The notes under the pieces are model-generated. The model made no database searches, was not told where the DNA came from, and saw only the letters and a list, made by a program, of their open reading frames with translations. From contig JAULSU010000002.1 in NCBI GenBank assembly GCA_030512335.1, positions 5,642,001 to 5,706,000 of the forward strand: a stretch of DNA of 64,000 nucleotides. Direction: 5' to 3'. This DNA comes from Immersiella caudata (lineage: Eukaryota; Ascomycota; Sordariomycetes; Sordariales; Lasiosphaeriaceae). Shown piece after piece: positions 44,759 through 57,589 of the stretch (positions are counted from its first letter, which is position 1; every line of letters begins with the position of its first letter). The translations under genes and the position numbers were made by a program.

Positions 44759-47700
44759 TGTGTTGGTTTGTTTAGTTGGGTGGGGTGTGAATACGGTGCG
44801 CTGGGGGCGGGAGTGTAAGGAGCACGACGTCTTCAATATCTATATCGGGGAAAGCCAAAGATAGAGAGAGAGAGCACGAAGGTACAGTCAAAACTAGGGG
44901 ACGTCTCCGGGGCCAGCTACAAACCTGTGAATCAGTCTCCGCCATTGCTTGCGAAACACTCGCGAACTCGGAGACACATGACAACACCCACAGTCCACCC
45001 TTCTCCGATGTGTACGGCCCATCGGAAATGTCTTGGCGTCGGGATCGAGATCCGGGGAGAGGAGACATGCAGCATCCAGGCGAATGGTTTTCCCGCTAGG
45101 CATCCGGAGATCGACCGCTTGAGGCGTAGGCCCGGTGGAGCAGTTCATGCTGGCCGAAACGTCGACCGACCGAAACATCCCGAAGGCGGTCGGTTGAAGA
45201 CCCTGGCATGCCTTGGAGGTGGTCGGCGGCAGAAGAAGAAGCCGAGCTATTTCGTCATCCCGTCCAAAGCAGCAGGCACGGGGCAGGGTTCTTCTTACCG
45301 GGGTGGGAGAGAGGGTTAGGACCGGGCTTGGTAAGGGTTTAACCCCGGATTTCTCAGGTTAGCACTGGCTCTGTGTTTTGTGCTGTTTGGGGTTACGCAG
45401 GGTATCGAACTTGGCTTCAAACGTTTCCTTGAAGTTTTCTAACCATTCATCAAGACAAACGCCATCACCTTCCCCTTGAAGTCTTGGTACCATAGCAACA
45501 AGGGTTAGGGTACTCGGCACTCCCCCTGTCATCCACGGCCTCTCCCGCCCCATACCATCGTTCCTTCCTTCAACCTTGACTCGACACCAGTTCTTCCCGA
45601 AGAGAATTCTCTTCCAAATCAACATTTCGTCCTGCTACTGGGCAGTGCTTCATCCTCCAAGTATCAGCGGATGAGAGCAAGATAGCCCCTATCTATCCCA
45701 AATTCTGCGTTGCGCCCGCCTGCATCCTGCGCTCTGCATCCCAACGCCGTAATTGCTGTTTCTCCCTCGAGCCTCGGACAGCTGCTCATCTCCCGTCACG
45801 CTGCCCGCAGGTGTCACATGGATAGGCACAGAGCCCACGGCAGCCAACCGGCAGGTCAATGTCAGACGTCAGCGCCATCGCCGCCTTACTGCACTTCGCG
45901 TCCGTCCCGTTGGGTCTCCAGAAGACGCCTCAATCCTCTGGCCGTCTCCCATTCATCAGTCAGCACGCAGGCACACAGCCCTGAGGATTCAATCCTTCCA
46001 TCTGGAGCTATCAGAACGTCCGACACGGCTGCTGCAGCCGAAGAAGGTGCAGTGGTGTTTGTATGACCGGCCAGTGCCAGTTTGGGCCGACGACATTGCA
46101 CCACCACCCGCTCTGCTTCGTCTTCGCGTCTCGGCGATATCGGATCGCGCAATACGAGGGATCACCTGGAGTATTACGCCTTGCCAGCTTCAGAAAACTT
46201 GATCCGACTCGGGTTTAATTCTTGTTCCACGCCCTCGTTCGACTCTCATGCAGAGCTCCCGTCCTGCCAGACGTGATGGCTTCGGCAGCGAACGTCCGCA
46301 TTGCATCATCAAGGCAACGCAACCGACTCTGCAGGTGCCCCCGAATGCCACGGCATTGGTGGCCGCGTCTGCTTAAGTGAGACTTACCTGGTCGACAGAT
46401 TCTGTCGTCAACGTTAGTCGCAGCCCGAAGTGTGAGAGTCACAGCTTGGCGCCGAGTCCAGATCTCAACAGACTACAGGAATCGTTTCAGCGTCTTCTTG
46501 ACGGCCCCCCACGCAACATCCGTTTTCGGGCCACGGAGCATCGCATCCCCAGCAAGACAGAGTATACCTCAACTGTCGACACGCCTCTCCCGTCGTCACA
46601 TCAGCCCGCACGGCCCTGATACAGCCTGAGGGTAGACTCACTGCCTTGCTTTTACCGCTCGTGGGGGCGATGTGCAGAGTTTACAGGGTCGTGAAAGCGA
46701 TGGCCTCGGTTCTAGAGGCCCGCCCGCCCCCGCGTGCTTAGTTCGACCTGAAATCTCACTACAGATCAACAGCGTCAAGCAGAGGCAGGTGGTTCGTCAC
46801 TGGCTCACGACGGCCAGGCGCGGTAGGATCGTCTGACAACGCCGGGGACTGTTCCCGTTGACGCGTACGGGGGCTTGCCGTGACGCTGCTCTATATCCAA
46901 GCTGGTATTGCGCCCGGCTTTGCTGATGTGCGGGTACCCTGAGCCACCGCCTACGATGTGCTGACCCTCCAAGACGGTCAAGTCGCTTCGAATCATACCT
47001 GCAGGCCGCGAGCTTACTCCTGCGGCATGAACACACCAAGGCTTCTGATTGGGAGTTGCCAGCGACGTTCTGGAAATGTTCTCTCACTGGGCTGAAATGC
47101 GTCTGGTTGAAGGCTTCTTTCGCCTCCACGTTGACCTAAGCCCCTCCTGCCCGGATATCGGGAAGGACGGCGAGTGTCCAAGACAGGCACACACTCATCC
47201 ACAAGGCCAATGAGCTGCTGGCACCCATTCAGTAGAGGTTGCAGAGAAGGATGCGCATCATCATGTTTTTGACGTGACTTACATGCCACATCTGTGAGCT
47301 GCAAAGAGCAATGCGGGAGAAGGGAAAAGGGCCAATACTATGGATGCGCAGGACAATGCACCGGTGCAGTTGCCCGTTTTGAAGATGATTCTCGTCTAGC
47401 ACGGAACCCCAGGCTCGGCATTGGCACACACGGTATTGATAGCACTCTGCCTTCGAGTCCGGTCTCTCCCGTTGCGACTCTCGGAAGCGCGGAGAGAGAG
47501 AAAGGCGCGATTGCGAGAACCACAAGAGCGGCCGGTACTCTCCCCCCACGCGAGATAACAGGAGGCTTCAGGCTACGAGCTGCATGGCCGCCGACCGGAT
47601 TGCCCGTTTCCCCCTAACCGGCGCTCGGCTGAGGCCGTCGCGAGCTGATGCTGTGCGAGAACGCACTTGCCGCCACACCGCTCAGAGGGAGCACCGCCTG

Positions 47701-50196
47701 TGCTACACATACCGGCACTCAATTCGACTAGGGGCTGACTGGAAAACTGACAAGAGGCGTCCTGAGAGCTAGTGTACGCAAGTGACCGTCCAATGGTGAA
47801 CGGCGGCGAGCACGCCAGTCGGATGCTGTCAACGACCCTTCGGACTGATCTCCTGGCTGTGCCCCTCTCACGAATGGCTGAAGCTTGACTCGAGATCTCC
47901 CACGAGGACTTGGCAGTTGGCTTGTGATTGGCGGGAATGCCGGCGCTACTTCACTAACGTTACCCCAGGGCATGGAACGCAGACGTCACTTACAGGCATT
48001 TACAGAGCCAACGGAAACGCCCAGGTACCCCTCACTCCTTGGTGATCACCCCGCAGCGGGACGTGCCCCATGTTCGTTAGGGGGCCAAGAGCGAGCCAAG
48101 CGCAGCGGGCACCCAATGTCACAGGGCACGTTGGATGATGAGCCAGCGGCGCGCGCTCGTGTCTGTCAGTCCCATGGCATGTTGCCGCCATTCCGTCGTC
48201 CATCCCCTCTCCCCTCGTTTTCCCGAAGCTTTGACGGGGAGCGGTGTGCCGACGTCGCGCAAACGAGCGGCTTTTGTGACGACGCTCAGCCGCGACTTAT
48301 CTCACCTGATAGATCACCAGTGGCCGCGGTGCCGGTCTTTCCGGGAACAGCGAGCTGGACGGGAGGGCATTTCTAGGCGAGGAGGCTCGGTTCATGCTCG
48401 ACACGGCGCTGTTGCGGAAGCATATGTGAAGTAGTAAGCGCTGCACGCCAGCGCCTGCAACACGAAGTGGGCGACCAACGGCGAGAGGGCCTGCGGTGCA
48501 TCAGAGAGTGTGGTCGAGCTTCCGGATCCAGCGCCCCGCCGACAATCTCCATGTCGCCTCTCTGCAGAGGCCTAATTATAAGCAGCATCGCCCATGTCAG
48601 ACGCGGGCAACGCATCGTCATCAGCCTCACTTAGAGTCCAAGGGCGCGCCAGCGGTTGCGACAAGCGACCCGCCGGGGTCCGGGGCAGGCAACTTGAGCA
48701 ACGCGGGGCGGCCAAGGGTCCTGTGGCCTGGGATGCTGCGGGGAGCCAAGGGCAAAGGTCCATCAGAAACGACGATGATTCCCAAACTCATCAAGCAAAC
48801 CTGCGGCAGAGGGACCTTCCCCTCACTCTGATCGGGCCAGGGCCCGACTTGTCTGGCGCAGACATGTCACATATACTGTTACCCCTCGCGGGGCCAGCGC
48901 GTCGAAGGGCCTCCGGACATGGCCCCGGCTGCTCGGCTCGGCGTGTTCTGCCGCATGTTCGGGTTGGGCTTCTGTGCTTTGGTGTGGTCTGCTTCACTGG
49001 TGATCGCGCTGCTCGTGCCTGGCGGGGTTGGGGCATGCGCAGCGCAGCACAAGAATCGGTGAGCAGGCCAGAGCCCAGCGTGCACCGCTGATTGCACGAG
49101 CTCGCTGGCGAGTGATATCATCGAGCGATGCTGCGGCGGATTCCTCGGATGGGCAAGTAGGCCCCACACGCCTTGGGTGTGACAGGAACAAAGACGGGAA
49201 CAGGCACACAGAAATCAGGTACTCTCGGACGGGTATGCCATCACAGACGGTCTTTTCCACAAATTGAAGCGCTGGGAGCCTCTCCAAATTTCCTATCCTC
49301 GTGACCCCAATTCGTGCCACACCGCCGCATTCGGGGACACTCCCCCTATTTCGAGCTCACTTCGGCTCCCCGCGACAGCCAACGCCCGCCCGCCTTTTTT
49401 CGTCGCTTCTCTCCCGTCCCTTGTCTCTTTGGGTCGCTGCGATCGAGGGCCTTGGCAACCCCGACCTGAGCCCTGCCGTTTTCCCACGCGCTGCGCGACA
49501 CGCAACTTTAATTCGACTTTTAATCTCACCCACTACTTTACAGTACTCTGCGTACCCTACGCCCCCTCCTCTGCGCTGGCGACCTGATGCGGCGGGAAGG
49601 AGACATCAAGGTGCGCTCTGCACAGTCTGCAGCCCCGTGGCCGTGGAGAGGGCCGCGGACCGCACACTCCCTCAGGTAGAGTGCACCCTCACGTCCATTA
49701 TTACGCATCCATGCTGTGCTGTGCTGATGCTGGACGTTCATCATCATGCCTCACGTTGCCAATTACACTGGCCCAGGAACCCCCCTCGTACCAAACCCCC
49801 ACCTATCCGGCCGCGCCCTGTTCTCCTTGGGCTTTGGCCTGTCAGTTTCCTTTTTTGGGTGTTGGACGATCCCCTTGCTCCCCACGCTACCTAGCACGCC
49901 GAGGTTTGCCAACCAACAACACCAGACGCCTGCCTAGTCTCCTCCTGAATACTTAAACCCTCCCATCACCCTCCCTATCCCTTGATGATCCCCAAGTTCC
50001 TCGACCGTCTCGTCTCCAAATATACCCATCGATACAACGCAACCGAGCTGGCTGCGCTCAAGAGCTTCTCTTGAGTGTCACTGTCATAGCCACATCTTCT
50101 TTTCTCATACAAGATCACAACCTCTGCTCACTCTTCAACTACACCTTGACCGCGCCTCTATCACTCCTACCCGAGCACCGCTTAACCAACACCACC
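44759..50196. other. Gene-poor tract, left part
   Basis: About 5.4 kb with no ORF that I can support. The base composition looks balanced to GC-rich, so it is not the AT-rich sequence left by repeat-induced point mutation. ORFs up to 197 codons occur, but overlap in several frames and lack domains. From about 49300 to 50190 the plus strand becomes CT-rich with promoter and leader character, pointing at something transcribed rightward. Confidence 0.5.
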
Positions 50197-50319
50197 ATGG
50201 CTGTCCAGGAGCCCCAACAACTCGTCAACCATTGCTGCTCGTTCTGCTGCAAGGCAGTCGACTTTGGTACGCACGACTACTGCCCGGGCAGCTCGCATTG
50301 CGCGCGGTGCCCATACTGA
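50197..50319 (+). CDS. Candidate small Cys-rich protein or first exon (doubtful)
   Basis: A 40-codon ORF beginning with a strong fungal start context (ACCACCATGG) after a long CT-rich leader. The peptide starts MAVQEPQQLVNHCCSFCCKA and continues with HDYC and HCARC, giving CxxC-type spacings that could bind zinc. It ends at a TGA, but the same frame then remains open for about 48 more codons and stays Cys-rich. A donor-like GTACGC at 50267 and acceptors at 50322 or 50405 would allow splicing into other frames, and protein-like text exists in a second frame up to 50851. I could not find one convincing model, so function, extent and even reality are open. Confidence 0.3.
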   Translation: MAVQEPQQLVNHCCSFCCKAVDFGTHDYCPGSSHCARCPY

Positions 50320-51220
50320 AAGGCGCTGCGTCCGGTCTGCTACGCTGGCTGTCCCGCCCCATTGGGCTGGCCGCATGGATGCCGCCCAGGACAGCATGTA
50401 TGCAGGAGGACCTGCAGCTCAATACCCTCCTCACCGGTCGAGATTGGAGGCACGAGATAGCCGATCGATGGCGCCCTCCCCTCCATTCTTCTCCGCCACT
50501 GGAACCCACCAAGAACACCCCCCTTGAGTTTTACGCTTTGCGATCCCGGAATTCCCTCACACGGACTGTCCAGCCACTTCAACCTACTCCACTGACTGTC
50601 TCTCTGCCTGCCGCACCATGCAGCACAGTACGAGACCATCGACGGTCGCTTCTGCCATTTCCCGATTTTCGGCCACACCCGCCATCTCCGGGCAGCCCAA
50701 CTCCATGTACGATGCACACCTTCCTGCCTGCCCCGCTCCGCATGCAAGGCTGATAGCGGTCGGTGTCCTGCTCTGAGTCGACTACTTGGACCAAGACGCA
50801 GTTCGCGACATGCACCTCGCCTGCAGCATGCCACCCAACAAGCAGTCCTAGCAGGGGGGCAACAGGAGGGCAACAGGAGGAGATCGTCCGCTGCACACCT
50901 CGCTGGACCGTCTAGACCCAGCCACCGTACGCCGCCCGCTTGGTCGTGTCTTGGATTTATGTCTCTTTTTGGACATTGTGGACGTTCCCGTGCTGTCCCC
51001 ATGGGGTTGAGTGAGCCGGCGTGCTGGGCAGGTGAGGGGTCACTTTTGCTTTTTCTCTCCCTCTGGCTGTTTTTGTTATGTGTTTTGTCTCAGCTCTGGC
51101 GCTTTGGCTTATTACTGTCTCGTCATTTTCATGTCATTACTGGCGGCGTCTACTTGGTTTCACTTTGAGGGTACCACTGTATGGGACAGACTGCTTGCTA
51201 GCGAGGCGCCTTGGATTGGA

Positions 51221-51280
51221 TTGGATGGGATTGGATGGGATTGGATGGGATTGGATGGGATTGGATGGGATTGGATGGGA
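51221..51280 (+). repeat. 10-bp minisatellite, six perfect units
   Basis: Six identical head-to-tail copies of TTGGATGGGA, flanked by degenerate units (TTGGATTGGA at 51211, TCGGACAGGA at 51281). There are no spacers, so it is not a CRISPR. Confidence 0.95.
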
Positions 51281-52140
51281 TCGGACAGGATAGGATATTC
51301 TACTTATGCAACGGTGTTTAGGATGGGATATGGATGGGCTTTTGGGTGGGACTGGGAATAGGAGTATGAGGCTAGGATAAACTACCCTAGGTGACTTGAG
51401 TCAATGATATCCTGTGATTTTTTTTGGGATCTTGTTCATATCATTGTCATGGATTGCCTCTGGTGTCTAGGTAGCCCCGAGGCTGGGGCAACAAACGGAA
51501 TTTTGATGACTTCCAAGTCCAACCAGCGTTCCTCTCTCCGCAGTAGCACTGAGAGTGCCCTGCTTCTGCGGCAGTGAAGTGTGCGGTAGATCCGAGCGGA
51601 CGAACAGCACGGCACGGAAGGATGGTTCGCTGGCGATCATGATAACTCGCCGAGCTGTAGGTTCGTTGTCCTAGACCTACCTCGAGCTAGTTGTGTTTTG
51701 GGCGTTTGGTACTGGATGGATGGCATGAATGGATACTTGCAGCACAGGGCGTCCCAATCCCAAGTCCTGCGGCTCAATCCTTCGATGCACGGAGTCGGCG
51801 CGGGTGCGGCACGGTGCGTTAGCGAAGGCGTCTAGGAGCAGGCGGCGCTGGGACGGCGGTTGGAGGGCCCGATAGGGAGATGGAAACTTGGTTTGGTTTG
51901 GTTCGGGTTGGAATCAGAGGTGGTGGTGATGGGAGAGAGAAAAGGGAGGCTGGACTTGGAGAGGGAACATTTCGTGGAATGTGAGAGGGGTAATGTCAGA
52001 GTCGAGTATGTATGGCGTCTAAGTCGAGCACATGTCTCTATCGCCGAGCAACAAAACCCAAGATACCAAACTCCTCGACCCTCCTATCCCCTCGACACCG
52101 CTCGGCCACTAACTCACACACTTCGAGAGACGCCCTAGCA

Positions 52141-52163
52141 GGCAGTTGGCAGTTGGCAGTTGG
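52141..52163 (+). repeat. 7-bp tandem repeat
   Basis: GGCAGTT repeated three times plus two bases; non-coding surroundings. Confidence 0.85.
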
Positions 52164-54556
52164 AACCAACAGCCACGTTGATCACATCCAGTCCCCAGCG
52201 CCGGCACCATGCCCCCGGGCCCGGTATTGGAATTTTTGGAATTTGGGATAACTTCCACTTCCACTCTTGGGGTCTAGGCGCTTTTGACAACCTGGGTCTG
52301 TGTCTGGGCATATCACGGTCCCCGCGCGCGCGCGCAAAAAACGCCATTGTCTGATTTGGGGATGTATTGGCGGTGGAACGGCACAGAGTCTGTAGCTTTT
52401 TGAAAAGTAGAGATTGGGGAATGTAGATTACGCAGCAGATGCCTAGATTGGAGTAAGTTTAGATAGGTAAGATAGGTCGGAGCAAGGGATGATGATGGGA
52501 AGGGAAAGGCGCGTCCCGACTTGTGTCGTGATCTACAAGCTGCACGTACTCGTATGTATTGTGTAGGAATATGATATGATATGATGTGATATGCAGCGCA
52601 GTCCATGCAATGTGCGAACTAGAACTGTTGATATCTTTTGTTAGTGCGCTTTGCGTGTTGGCACCTAAATACTTTCATTCGCAAAAGAATGACACGTATT
52701 GGGCATGGATGTGTGACAACTGCAACCCTTCCGTCCGCAGTCATGCCTTGCCTTGCCCTTGCCTCGGTGTTGTTCTTGCGTGAGGTGGCCGTACATGTTT
52801 ACTTACATTGGCCGCAGCAAGGTGACCTGCTCGGTGAGTTTGAGAGGGGCGGGCTGCAAAGTCTCAAATTCCGTGTAAGTCAGGCTTGGATGTGGGGAAG
52901 GCAACGACCCCAGCCGCTGCTGTGCCGTCCTCTTGCGTCTGCTGGGCTGGAAAGGATGGGTGGTGTCTGTCCCGTGTGCTTTGCTCTGCTTTGCTTCGCC
53001 TTGCCTGCCCAGGGAAAGGTACGTGCTCGTTTTTGTTCTTGCGCATATCCGCTCATCAATGCTCGGCGTCGACGTTGGACCCGGTTCCCTGTTTGTGTAA
53101 CCCCTTTTCCTCTCTCGCGCAACGTTGATCAGCCAGCCACCCTTCCACGTACTCGGTTCCGCATACATGGGCATGTACTCGTCGGTATGGAGCTATGCAC
53201 ATCCCCGCAAAGGGAAAGAGAGGGGTATGCCCTCCCCTTCGTCAAGTCCTCGTCCGTTGTCCGCTGAGTGTACTGCCCCGTAGATCAGTCCACGCAGATC
53301 AGCCTACGCTCCGGACCAAGCTAGGTAATTGCACCAGATGATGCGCTCTCCTTGGTGTACCCTTGGTATGTGTTGTGTTGCCTCGTGTTGCGCAAACTCG
53401 ACTCCCGTATGATGAATGTTTGCAACATCTCCCCTTTGTCACGTCACATTCCTCATGTCCAGACCGCCTTAGGCTTCAACAATAAACCCCCTTGGGACCA
53501 ACATCCGAGGGACTACCCCGCCGTCGACGTCGACGTTGGCATAGGGCTGCTCAGGTGTTACCTGTACCTCCCAATCCAACGCATGGGACTTGTGTAGTGA
53601 ATCCGCCGTGACGCCGGTACTCCGTACCCTCCCCTCCCCTCCCTCCCCTACTCCCGGCCCTACCGGAAGAGCGTACTGCGGATTGCGGACCGCGAAGAAA
53701 AGCCTCGCAAAACAACCCTCGGTGAAAACAAGGCAACCAAAGAGGTCCCTCAACACCTACCTCTGCATGACCAACGCACCTCACACCAGCTAAGTAAGCA
53801 TCGTCCATGTCGCACCGTTACCGCATCCAGCATCCAACACCGATGGCCAGCGGCAAGCCAGTGCCTACCTCCAAAGGGAGGCTCCCCCAACATGCAAGGA
53901 CGGCGAAAATCAAAGCAAAGCAATGAACCTGCCCGGCTGTGCTGCACATCTCTTTTCCATTTCCCCTCAGGTGCAGTAAACACCCATCCAGTTGTAGTTG
54001 TAGTCGCACCCTCCCTCCTTCCCTCGACACACCGACGCATACAACCCACCCTATATGTACAATACAAAAACAACAACAGTAGAGTAAGCAGCGAAGAAAG
54101 CAATACCACAAGAAGACCAAGTCGCACAGCCCCATGATCCCCTCAAGGTACCCGCACCACTTCCCTTCGCCCCTCCACCTCCCGTCTGACCTCATCAACG
54201 GCATCGACCCCAAGGGCACAAAACCATACAACCATGAGAAAATAACGCCCCCAGCCCCGATTCGCCAATTCCACATGCAAAGACAATAAGAAAAGCCATC
54301 CTCGCCCACTCGCAAGCGCAGCTCCATTACCCCCCAAGCAATGACGCGAAAGTGGCCTGATAATCTCCTGCATCTTCCTTGCTTCGCCTGGCTACCGTAA
54401 CTCGCCCACAAACGCACCAAGAAAACAAACAGCTCTCCCCAATCCATTATTCAGTAATATAGCGCATAGCCATCACCACCCCGAGTGAACGATACCCTGC
54501 CGACCATCCGGTTGGCTAGGTATACTAGCAAGATGGGTGAATGTGTAGCATGCCCC

Positions 54557-56694
54557 TCAGTAGAGCGTCAAAAACACCGCCGCAATAGCCGACTTATCGT
54601 ACTTGACATACTTGCCCTTGCCCTTGTCCACCTCGTGGTACCGGTCCCAAAACCGGTTATAGAGCGGCTCAATCATGTTCTGCACATCCTTGGCAAACGC
54701 CTGCCGCACTTCGCGCTCCATGCTGTACTGCCTGTGGCGCATGACCATCTCGTCAAAGGCCAGGTTGAACGCGGCGAACTTGGTCTTGATGTTCTCCTTG
54801 TCCTTGGACGAGAGGCCCTTGAGGATGGCAGAGGAGTCAATGGTGTTTTGGCCACCGGAGGTCGGCCGGCCGCGGCTGGTGTGGATTACGTCAAAGAGGT
54901 GGACGCTGATGTCTTTGCATGTGTCTGTATAGAGAGAGGCGGCCTTCTTGCGCCAGGTGTCGAGGAGCGGCCCGCGGCGGGATTCGAGAAGGGGAGCCAG
55001 CTCCGAATCGCGGACCATGCGCTCGATGATGGCGACGCTGTTGGCGAGGAAGACGCCCATGACAGGCTTTCGCTGCTGGAGGAGGGCGCGTGCGCGGTTC
55101 TCAAGCGCAGCCATCAGTGCGTCGATGGTGTCGGCACAGTAGTGGGCGAAGATCTCCTTGCCGTCTGCTCCGATGTCGAAGGAAGATAAGCTGGGGATGG
55201 CGTCGCCGCCTCCACCGCGAGCTGATGCCACCGTTGACCTCCATCCCCCGTCTCCTAGGGAGACCATGATGCTCGAAATTGGTCGCAGGAAGTCCACCAT
55301 AGACTGTAGTCGCTGCATAGTTTCCGATACTATCGGGAGAGGCGCGCCATCCGCAGGGATGACTTGCAATGCGTTGGCACGTCGCTTGGTGTCTTCAAGA
55401 AGCTCCGCTAGGGAGGATTTGGCCGTGTCACGCACAGGTCGAAGGAAACCTGCAAAGGAGCTCTTGAGCTCGCCCGTTCTGGCTTCGAGGTTGTTGGACA
55501 GGCCAGAGATGATCTCGACAATCTCATATGCCAAGTAGCAGTCCGTGTTCATGTGGGCCTTGATATGGTTGTTCAGCTCGCGCAGAGTTCGTCCCAGTTC
55601 AAGCAGCGCAGGCTGGCACGTCGCTTGGAAGACAGGCCCCCAGTCGTCCCGCGTGAAGATGCTGCAGATGTTCTCGTACTCAGCGAGGAAGAGGCCCTCC
55701 ATCGCCTGCGCGTAGGTCCCGATACCGTTCGTGCCCGCACGGTAGATGGCATCGGGGTTCTTCTTCTTCGCCGTGTTGCTGCTCGCAGCGGCCAGGTTCA
55801 CCAGTGAAGCCGAGAGACGCTGCGATCGAAGTTCGGCGTAGATCTTGGCAATCGGTGACTCCCCTGAGCCGCCCTGCCTCCTATGAACTCCGGAGACGTA
55901 CTCATTAATTACGCCCAGCCGGGTGTTAAGCTCCTGTGAGAGGGTTGGGAATGGCTTGTTCTTGGTGATGAAGTGCAGTGGTTCGATGTCCCTCGGCGTC
56001 TCAATCCGCAACAGCTTGTCGAATGCGTTCTCCAGCTGAGTGTTGCCCGACTTGACCAGCCTTTGCAATTCGTCCACCGTCTGCTTTGTCGATCTCAAGT
56101 TCGAGGCCTTCATATCGCCCAGAGCCTTGTTCAACCGCTTGATGGACGCAAGGTAGTTGCTGAGGCCCGCCTTGTCAGGGCCCATTCGGATGATGCGTTC
56201 CTCGTCATTCTTGCTGTCGGCAGGCTGCCGGAGACGCTCAATAGCAGCAATGACAGATTCGATGTCTAGAGTGTTCAATCAGCCAACTGCACCATACTTT
56301 TTCTTCCAGGACGAGACCGGGGTGGCCCACTGTTCCCAAGCACCTGCAGCTTCTTGGTCTCGCCGTTCAACGGCCCTGCAACATCCCGCACGCTCTTGCC
56401 TGTCTCCTCCAATCTCCCCAGACAAGCCTGGATTTTCTTGGTCAACTGGGTCGTCTTTTCGAGGCGCGAATTGAGCACGTCGACCTCGGCGCGCGCCTCT
56501 TCGTCGGCGGCCGCGCGGCCGCCGCTGAGCCCTATGGCCATCGGTCTCCGGCTTGTGGGCGATTGCGAGAAGAGGAAGCTTTGGCGCACAGGCGATAGGA
56601 GGCTGTTGGTGGGCGATGCGGCCGTTGTCGTCGTCGCACGTCCATACCCGTACCCATAGCTGCTCCGGTAGCTGTCAAGGCTGGACCGTGCCAT
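54557..56694 (-). CDS. EXO70: EXO70, exocyst complex subunit
   Basis: Exocyst subunit that binds PI(4,5)P2 and Rho GTPases and targets secretory vesicles to growth sites such as the hyphal tip. Coding exons are 56331-56694 and 54557-56265 (690 residues); the 65-nt intron joins ...VLGN to NIESVIAAIERLRQPADSKN. The N-terminal 120 residues hold a Ser/Tyr-rich start and a coiled coil (AEVDVLNSRLEKTTQLTKKI). The rest is helical-rod Exo70: MGPDKAGLSNYLASIKRLNK, GTYAQAMEGLFLAEYENICS, IFTRDDWGPVF-type blocks, HYCADTIDALMAALENRARA and MGVFLANSVAIIERMVRDSE. The conserved C-terminus has FNLAFDEMVMRHRQYSMERE and RFWDRYHEVDKGKGKYVKYD, whose basic residues fit the membrane-binding surface. Confidence 0.93.
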
Positions 56695-57589
56695 TACGCA
56701 GGGTAGTGGCGGTTTGGAGCCACCCTGGTCAGACGCTAGCGAATAGGGTGGGTTCCTGGCGACAGTACAGTGCGGGCTGGTGATAGCGCCACCTTCGTAC
56801 CCGTATTCTCAGAAGTACCTTTGTCAAGCAGCACGGTGAGTTACACCAAGCTAAGTGAACCAATGTGCAGATTTAGTAATGTATTGCTTGTTGAGAATCC
56901 GGGGTGATGTCCAACCTGGACATCTTTGAGGCTCAACACCCACATTCACCATACAGGGGCTAAAGTCAATGGGTGAATCGGGTGCTCACATGAAAGTTGC
57001 TCACTGCCTTTGGCATTTTTGCTGTCAACGGGTAAAATCTCCGGGCTATACGTGCTTCTATTATATCTTGTGTTACACTTCTTCCATCGCTGCAATAGAA
57101 ATGCACCCGACAAATCCGATGGAAGCCACAATCTCAAGTTCAACAAGAAGGTCGAGGTCGTGTGAACTCCAGCCAAGCCCTGTGCCGCTTCTGGAAATCG
57201 GGGTTTTAGCTTCAATCCTTCAGCCCAGCAGTGATTAAAATCAAAACCCTGCCGCTCCCACGCCGCCCTGCCTTAGTTCAGGCTTCAACTTAGCGGTGTG
57301 GGTCTGGCGTGTTGGGGGTCCCCTCTACTGTTCACGGAAGCTGCGATGGAGCGTGTTCATCTCAAGATTCCAATTCTTCCGCACCAACTCAACCATTCCA
57401 TTTTCCTCAACAACTCTTCGAGATTGTACGGATTCCTACCAAGCCGCCCCCTCGCACATCCCGTGGGCAGAACGCCAACCGCAACTCACCGCGATAAATT
57501 AGGACGGACGACCTGACGCTCGAAGACGACGCGGACGCAGAGGTCCTCAGCCGAAGCAACCAGCAGACCAACAATCCACCACCGCGTCA
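56695..57589. other. Intergenic, EXO70 promoter to aminotransferase 3' end
   Basis: About 900 bases. Short overlapping ORFs only; no RNA gene or repeat recognised. Confidence 0.6.

Larger units (their letters stand above)
50320..54556. other. Gene-poor tract, right part
   Basis: About 4.2 kb. 50320-50851 may belong to the doubtful gene above. Beyond it I see only simple repeats: the minisatellite at 51221, a 7-bp repeat at 52141, an alternating CG run at 52323-52333, and short GATAT repeats near 52570. The last kilobase is presumably the EXO70 3' UTR and downstream flank. Confidence 0.5.

Noticed and set aside
49301..49894. 197-codon plus-strand open frame in the gene-poor tract
   Set aside because: Non-ATG start, low-complexity Pro/Leu/Arg composition and overlapping ORFs in other frames; more likely CT-rich leader sequence.
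50197..50470. Selenoprotein or stop read-through explanation for the Cys-rich frame with an internal TGA
   Set aside because: Filamentous ascomycetes are not known to have selenocysteine machinery, and no SECIS-like hairpin was recognised; splicing or chance explains it more simply.
51221..51280. CRISPR-like array
   Set aside because: Units are directly adjacent with no spacers, in a eukaryotic nuclear context.
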